From positions 992,001-1,056,000 of the forward strand of contig JAZGUH010000143.1 in NCBI GenBank assembly GCA_037893225.1: 64,000 nt of DNA. The letters run 5' to 3'. Positions 58,262-64,000 of this stretch are shown in pieces. The notes below the pieces were generated by a model. That model searched no databases, was not told the DNA's origin, and saw only the letters and a program-made list of their open reading frames with translations. A program made the translations under genes and the position numbers. The DNA is from Hippasteria phrygiana. Its lineage: Eukaryota > Echinodermata > Asteroidea > Valvatida > Goniasteridae. The stretch's first letter is position 1, and each line of letters starts with the position of its first letter.

Positions 58262-58369
58262 TTTCAAAGTGAACAATGAAACTGGAGGTCGCAGGTTCGA
58301 ATCCCGCTCCTGCCAGTTTCTTTGTTCACTTTGAAAATGTATTCAAATTTACCTAGTCAGTTTCCCTTG
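58262..58369 (+). mobile_element. SINE-like insertion with tRNA B box and 13-bp target duplication
   Basis: TAAATTATATCAG flanks the insert on both sides (58,249-58,261 and 58,370-58,382). The insert contains GGTTCGAATCC (58,294-58,304), a perfect polymerase III B box, inside GCAGGTTCGAATCCCGC. The outer parts form a ~24-bp stem (TTTCAAAGTGAACAA with TTTGTTCACTTTGAAA). No A box is evident, so it is not an intact tRNA gene. Confidence 0.7.
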
Positions 58370-58721
58370 TAAATTATATCAGAATACATTACTTCTTGCT
58401 TGTGTTTAAAGAAAACTTTTTTGTTTGGCTGTTTGTAGTTACCGCATTTGTCGGACGCTTTTAATAAGCTTTGTATAAGATAGTTAACAGGAACAGGATT
58501 TACTTGTTTTGTTGTCTGCTTTTGCCGCAGAAAATTTAACTTTTTATTGTTTTGTGTGCCTGAATAGATGAGTAAATATTCAACACTGCCAATTTGAATC
58601 TTGGTATAAGCATTGGCTTGACAGGTATTGTTATGTGCGAGTCAGTGAAATCTGTTTTAACATGTTGATCCTATAGTCTTTTAAGAGTTTAGGCCTGAAG
58701 AATGTAATTTGCCATGAAAAT

Positions 58722-58905
58722 GGCGTCTGGCTTACTTTTGAAACGTGATGGCAACTACCAACAAAAATTGTATGTACTGCAAGTGAGCAACAGCCGCGCT
58801 AATTCCAGTATATCTGACTCCGGAACGACGAATAAACCACGAAGATTACAACTTGATGTGCCATTCTGGAGTCAAATATATTCGTAATTAGTGCGTCTGT
58901 TCATG
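58722..58905. repeat. Third copy of the intron-3 repeat unit
   Basis: Almost identical to the first 184 bp of the 209-bp unit, and flanked by 28-bp direct repeats beginning GAGTTTAGGCCTGAAGAAT (58,685-58,712 and 58,905-58,932, one mismatch). Confidence 0.88.
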
Positions 58906-58934
58906 AGTTTAGGCCTGAAGAATATAATTTGCTA

Positions 58935-59960
58935 CTAGTTACATTTAGTAGGCCCTAATTAGTAATGGGTTTTTCCTCTTGTTAAAAAACAGACCATCAC
59001 CGGATTTTAGTTTGAATGGGTTTGGACGTAAAATCTCATGTTCTCCTACACGAATCTCATTACGCAGCAACTGATCAATCAGAACTGAGAAAGTTTGTGT
59101 TCACAGAAGTCATGTTAAATTGTAGTGTTTCGTCCAAAAATACGGTTTCTTTACCAAAATATTTAATTATTTAAGCAATTCAACATTAGAATTTAGACTT
59201 TATGTAAACAGGTGAAAATCGCAATACTTCTCCTTTAGTATTCAAATATTGATTTTTTTTCATGGGAAACCGTGACTTCGTCATGGCAGGATATGCTGAA
59301 TATAAAGCTAAAGCGAGACATAATTAAGTCTGTAGTGCTTAGTAAATTACGTAGTGTTTGTACACTTTATATCTATAGTAGTGTAAAATAAATCACGTCT
59401 ATTTAGTCTGGTTCCCATTTCTGTAAATTTTTAAATTTGTAATTGGTTACACCAATCTTCCAGTAACTTAGTGAACTTTTTTTATACCCCGTATTTTTAC
59501 GGGAATGGCAGGGTTATTTTAAGGGAAAGTAACAGCCTGCACCGTATTTTTACAGGATTGCGCTGGCGTCCAAACTGCCAGGAAATTCCAGTAAAAACGC
59601 TGATTTTTACAGTGTGTAGTTACATTTGAGCACAATTTACTCAAAGAAGAACGTGTGTTTATTAAGTTTATTATCAATAAAACACCTGAACTATAACTTG
59701 CATTCACTTTTTATTAATTAAGAGACTTGGGTTTCTTTTTAGGAATTTTAGTAGAATTGACTAATTTAGTTTATCACCGTAATACCGTTGTGTCGTTCTT
59801 AATATGTAATACCCAGTACCAGATCTGGCACTCTTATGCTAATACAAATTCTTGTAATGTGGCTATTTAGATTACCGAAGTCTGACGTCAGTTAGCTCGA
59901 CAACTGGCTCCAAACAAATAGAGATTTCGACTGTTCCTTTGTTAACAGCCATCATATTTT
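58935..59960. other. Gene-free stretch
   Basis: No gene. GTATTTTTACGGG, GTATTTTTACAGG and TTTTTACAGTG at 59,489-59,615 form a small interspersed repeat. Confidence 0.45.
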
Positions 59961-59963
59961 ACC

Positions 59964-60640
59964 ATGGACCTGAATCCCGTGCAGAAGGAGCACCGTGTTG
60001 ACGTCTGCGAGGATCTCCGTCAACAGACCCGGGATGACACAAACTTCATGTCGAGGATCATCAGCGCTGACGAGAGTTGGGTCTACGGCTGCGACACAGA
60101 CCAAACAGCAGTCTTCGCAGTGGAAGAACCCGCAGTCTCCAAGACCGAAGAAGGCGCGTCATGTGAGAGCGCAGCCAAGTGCCTGCACCCGTGAATTCCT
60201 CCCCCAGGGTCAGACTGCCAACGCTGAGTTCTACTGCACCGTTATGATGCGTCTGAGGGAGAAGATTCGGCGCAAACGTCTTGAAATGTGGCGCGCTGGC
60301 AATTGGGTGCTCCAACATGACGACGCGCCCGCTCACAGCGCGTTGAAAACGCGCGAGTTTCTCGCCCGCAACAACACAATCGTCGCTCCCCACACCCTAC
60401 TCGTCGAATTTGGCTCCCGCCTTCCTGCGACTTCTTTCTGTTCCCCAAAATGAAGTTCAAGCTTGTTGACACTGTGGAAGAGATCCAGCGAGAATCTCAG
60501 ATGTGCGTGACGCGCTTACGGAACAGCATTTTTAGGGAGCGTTCCAGGTGTGGCAGGATAGGAGCGCTGGGAGCGGTGTATTATCGCTGCACAATCGCTG
60601 CACATGGGGACTACTTTGAAGGGGATGGCGGACAGATTTT
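59964..60640 (+). pseudogene. mariner transposase pseudogene
   Basis: Pieces of a mariner (DD34D) transposase in order but in three frames: HRVDVCEDLRQQTRDD and ADESWVYG with the first Asp; QQSSQWKNPQSPRPKKAR; VLQHDDAPAHSALKTREFLA with the second Asp; then KFKLVDTVEEIQRESQ and GDYFEGDG. The N-terminal DNA-binding domain is missing, and the third catalytic Asp region (PDLAPCDF) is mutated. Confidence 0.88.
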
Positions 60641-60711
60641 AATCACGTACGGTTTTTGCTTGTTATAGGCGCAGTCTCGGAACTTTCTGATCGCACCTCG
60701 TACATATACCG

Positions 60712-61470
60712 ACAAACGAGAATCCAACATCACATTATGACATTTAGACATGACGTGACAGACTGGTTTATATAAATGAGGGTGAGAGTGCTGAGAGGTA
60801 TATCTTAATTAGTGTCTACAAGGTATTCGTTTGTTCATCATCGCTGGCACCGTCAGGCACAAACTAGCATAGACTGGTTCTCGGTCCTTACGTTATCGTT
60901 CTGACATTTAAAACAGGAACCGGTATGAGTATTACTAATTGCATACACTCCGCATGCATGCTGATTTTACCCATAATGCATTGCAATATTCTCGACCGCG
61001 TGGCATAAAAATGTCAAACTGCATGTGCATTCAACACAATCAGTTTTTCAACCAAACTTAGCTCGGTAGAGGTATTAAATGTAGCCCCGACAAGAAACGA
61101 GAAAAAGGTCGTAAAAGTTCTCACGACCCCGATTCAGTTGGTTTACTACCTTGTTCTGGTGAAAGGCCGTCAAAGGTCTCATGACCCCGTAGTCGGAGTT
61201 TTGTCTGGTCGCACGTTGAACTGTCTTTTACTCCTCTTGAGTACTTGTGTGAGAGACTCTGTTTGATATCACAGTGCAGACAATGGACGTCACCATTATT
61301 ATTTGCATTTAAATGTCTTTACCGATACCATCATTTCAGACGGGGCGCAGTGGGGAGATAACGGCTGTCAAATAATTCTTATGAATACGATTGCTAATCG
61401 GGTCAATTGCAATTTTTCTTTGTTCAGCACTTAATTTTATTTGTTCACTGAACTCAGCTCTTTTTATGAA
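60712..61470. repeat. Second copy of the P450 upstream segment
   Basis: Same orientation as 49,524-50,240 and about 90% similar. No P450 exon follows; the Tc1/mariner-like element begins within ~60 bp. Confidence 0.88.
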
Positions 61471-62057
61471 TGTTATCAAGGTTTCACACCTTTAAACAGG
61501 TCACGGCATGACCATACATATACAAGTGTGTCCCACAAAAAAGGAAACCCATCTTTTCCGGTAAATTAATACCCAACAACCAAATATTTTATTCCCCATA
61601 ATGGTATGTTCAGGTGAAAGATCATCTTGTCTTCTTTCCTATGATATGAAACTATGATGGTAGCATGATGCATGACTGATCAGAGACAATTTGAAGTGGA
61701 TAAGTAGGGCATTTATGTACACATCATGACTCAAGGAATAAAGAGGTCTGTGACGAAAATCAATAATATTTTTTTAAAATTTCTTTTATTCCATTTCTTA
61801 CAAAAATTTCTACGGAAATGTAGTTGTCCAAAGTTCAATGTCCTTCAACATGCCTACCATCCATGTCCACACAAGCATGTGCCCTAGTTCTCATTGCCCT
61901 CACTGCACGTCGGATCACGTCACTCCGCTGCCGCACTGCCTCAACCTCTGTGATGATTCTGCCACGCAGGTCATTAATGTCTCGAGGCGGAGAGGTGTAG
62001 ACCTTACTTTTGAGATAACCACACAAGAAGAAATCACACGGGGTGAGGTCTGGGGAT

Positions 62058-62462
62058 CAGTGATGTAGTCGAGACTATAACAAGACCAGGCACAAGACCA
62101 GGCACAAGACCAGGCACAAGACCAGGCACAAGACCAGGCACAAGACCAGGCACAAGACCAGGCACAAGACCAGGCACAAGACCAGGCACAAGACCAGGCA
62201 CAAGACCAGGCACAAGACCAGGCACAAGACCAGGCACAAGACCAGGCACAAGACCAGGCACAAGACCAGGCACAAGACCAGGCACAAGACCATTGACGAG
62301 ACCAGCTTGTTACAGGCACAAGTAACAAGCATACACAATGACAAAGGAATGCTTTTATTACAGTTCATTTGAATAGCTCGAGACTTGAATTAAGACTGAA
62401 GGTCTTGTGATGGTCTTGTGCTGGTCTTGCAGGGTCTTGTGATGGTCTCGACTACATCACTG
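62058..62462. mobile_element. hAT-like MITE, 405 bp, carrying a minisatellite
   Basis: Terminal inverted repeats CAGTGATGTAGTCGAGAC and its exact inverse, starting with the hAT signature CAGTG. They are flanked by an 8-bp duplication, CTGGGGAT (62,050-62,057) and CTAGGGAT (62,463-62,470), one mismatch. Removing the insert and one flank makes the transposase frame continuous. Confidence 0.88.
62083..62291. repeat. 12-bp minisatellite, ~17 copies, inside the hAT-like MITE
   Basis: Unit AGGCACAAGACC, perfectly regular. All minus-strand frames are open and give repeats such as LVPG, WSCA and LCLV, which are not genes. Inverted single units (GGTCTTGTGATGG) occur near the right end, 62,395-62,450. 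Confidence 0.95.
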
Positions 62463-62899
62463 CTAGGGATCTGGGTGGCCACTCGGTTCTTTGATGCAAT
62501 GCAACAACCCTGTCATTGAAGAGCTCCCTGGGTCTCTCTGTCACAACCACCTTGCGGTTAGGAGGTGCCCCATCTTGCACCCACCATACCCACCAAGTTC
62601 TAGCTGGGGTACAATCTCATCATTGATCATTCGCAAGTAGGCTTCCCCATCGAAAAAGAAAGGGCCGATCAGGGTTCCGTTGCCACAAAGTCATATCCAG
62701 ACAAAAAAACTTTTCACAATTAACATTCGTGTCGAAGTGAAACGGAGGTTGATTGTGAAGTGGAGCATATTCTCGCACGTTTTGATTGTTCACACTGCCG
62801 TTTATAAAGAAAAAAGCCTCGTCCCCGATCAGAAGTTCCTCAACGAATCTTGTGTCACAAAGGTTCTTTTTTTTTGCAAATACATTTCTTGTATTTTTG

Positions 62900-64000
62900 T
62901 CAGTGGTCAGAGGACTTGTACAAGTCTATGTCTGTCGGCGTCGTTGGTCATAGTCACACTTTTGTTGGTCTAAGGTTGAGTGGTTCTGGTCTTAAGAAAT
63001 GTTAACGGTACTGTCGTCGCGGGAAATTTTGAATAGGTTTTTGGTCCAAGAGACTTCTGGGAGCTGTGTCTTTTGTTTTGGTGAGGTGTGTGACAACGCT
63101 TGTTGACAGCCACGCGATCATCGTGTTTGTAATTGCCTTGCAGCAAATGTTTGTATGTGATTCTATCTGTGATTTTGCTTGTCGGGAGATCTTGAATCTC
63201 AATTATTTTTGCTGTGAGGGGTGCACGGAAAGATCGTAGTCCTTATTTTCCACAGAGGAGCCGAGTCTCTTGTGACTGTGAGTATATATTTAAGCTATTT
63301 TCTAGTTGCCAAATTTCATTTGTTTATGTAAATAATTATGATAGATATTCCTCTCAATGAATGGCGTATTTATTAGTTTTGCATGGCTAGAGTTTGGATA
63401 TAGATTGTTAGATAAAAGATACTTTCTTGACGGTAAAGTAAGATTGATGAGCAGGGCTTATATAATTATAACGTTACGAATTACTAGGACTTATTGCATA
63501 AGAAGTGCCCATATTAGAGAGATCTTTCACCTCATTTATACTATTTTCTATATATTTGTAGAAAAAGTCTATGGTTTGATCATTATTTTTTTCAATCAGA
63601 AGACGTGACGTCACACTTTTCAGAAAGATTTAGATTGATAAGTTGAGGGCTTAATTGTAATATTTTGTAGAATATGTATTTCATTTAGAACATGTTTTAT
63701 CTAGATGGCCAACTAATGGCGAGGTACCGGTGACATAGTAAGATCACCGAGGGCATCACGATTGACCAAGCCAGCTATATTGTACCCACCCAGCCTGACT
63801 GGAGGACTCCTAGTGAGGCACTGTTACTGTCAGCGCGGTGGACCGTTACGAAAGTGGAGGTTGACACAGGCGGCTGTTTCCTGAAAGTCCAGGACATTAT
63901 CAATGAACGTTTGCTGGAAAGTGTTCCGTAAACGGAGCTGATTATACGCACGTGTGTCCGGAAGGACAAACTTTATTAATTTATTAGAGAATAATTTGTT
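62900..64000. other. Gene-free right edge
   Basis: Only short ORFs without recognisable domains. A GC-richer block at 63,720-63,960 differs in composition from its AT-rich surroundings and might be a fragment of another element; I cannot name it. Confidence 0.4.

Larger units (their letters stand above)
61835..62880 (-). pseudogene. Tc1/mariner-type transposase interrupted by an insertion
   Basis: Minus-strand reading gives, from right to left, GDEAFFFINGSVNNQNVREY, LCGNGTLIGPFFFDGEAY, a frameshift at about 62,595, WVQDGAPPNRKVVVTERPREL, HQRTEWPPRS, then the MITE. On its other side follow LTPCDFF and GYLKSKVYTSPPRDINDLRGRI to the stop at 61,835. The DDE-type residues (D in QDGAPP, D in PDLTP at the insertion point) are recognisable. 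The N-terminal DNA-binding part is missing or degraded. Confidence 0.8.
61525..62900 (-). mobile_element. Tc1/mariner-superfamily transposon, split by a hAT-like MITE
   Basis: Its 3' end on the plus-strand left shows AGTGTGTCCCACAAAAAAGG, a plausible terminal sequence, followed by the transposase C-terminus. The other end was not found, so the copy is probably truncated. Confidence 0.7.

Noticed and set aside
58262..58369. Possible tRNA gene
   Set aside because: Only the B box and T-arm-like part are present; no acceptor pairing, D arm or anticodon arm.
62083..62291. CRISPR-like array
   Set aside because: Uniform 12-bp tandem repeat with no spacers.
61915..62368. Long minus-strand ORFs with WSCA, LVPG and LCLV repeats
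   Set aside because: Three frames of a perfect 12-bp minisatellite inside a MITE; not genes.

Overview
The window looks like nuclear DNA of a marine invertebrate. The evidence is a complete intron-containing cytochrome P450 (CYP4-type) gene set in a dense mixture of animal transposable elements: an endogenous Polinton/Maverick (adintovirus-like), CR1/L2-type LINEs, a Ty3/gypsy Mag-type LTR element, PIF/Harbinger, Tc1/mariner and hAT elements, and many foldback MITEs. The frequent motif TAGGCCTA and the repeat mix suggest a deuterostome or lophotrochozoan, but the sequence does not fix the species. No rRNA gene, intact tRNA gene or CRISPR array was seen.

Positions 1 to about 14,520 are the internal part and right side of a Polinton-like provirus. 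It is compact: about fourteen ORFs with gaps mostly under 120 bp and AT-rich starts. It encodes protein-primed DNA polymerase B, a retrovirus-type integrase, an A32-like packaging ATPase, a probable capsid protein, and several conserved but uncharacterised membrane or virion proteins. Its left end, and probably its protease, lie outside the window. Unusual points are a dispersed palindromic element inside ORFs, a 21-bp repeat open in three frames, and a classical A_AAA_AAG slippery heptamer at the exact place where a -1 shift would add a transmembrane tail to a 479-residue protein.

Positions 14.5 to 20 kb carry no convincing gene: an alternating ~200-bp satellite with an inverted copy, a CCATGG minisatellite and a GCAAC minisatellite. 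From 19.9 to 28.8 kb there are a truncated LINE, a 298-bp foldback, a decayed LINE on the minus strand, a 313-bp foldback, a Harbinger transposase fragment and a decayed RecQ-like helicase in a segment found again, inverted, at 55-56.2 kb. A 5.0-kb Mag-type LTR retrotransposon (28,847-33,865) has 161-bp LTRs, an ATGCG target duplication and broken ORFs. It sits in a repeat whose empty copy is at 16.4 kb.

Positions 34 to 49.4 kb hold degenerate repeats, foldbacks, an LTR-element remnant, an intact Harbinger transposase gene (38,427-39,707), LINE fragments, a BEL/Pao scrap, and a LINE with an esterase-type ORF1 and an intact 977-residue ORF2 (46,130-49,063). The CYP4-type gene follows (50,325-54,822, four exons, 508 codons). 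Its upstream ~0.7 kb is duplicated at 60.7-61.5 kb. The right end holds MITEs, a SINE-like tRNA-derived insertion, a mariner pseudogene, and a Tc1/mariner-type transposase split by a hAT-like MITE carrying a 12-bp minisatellite.
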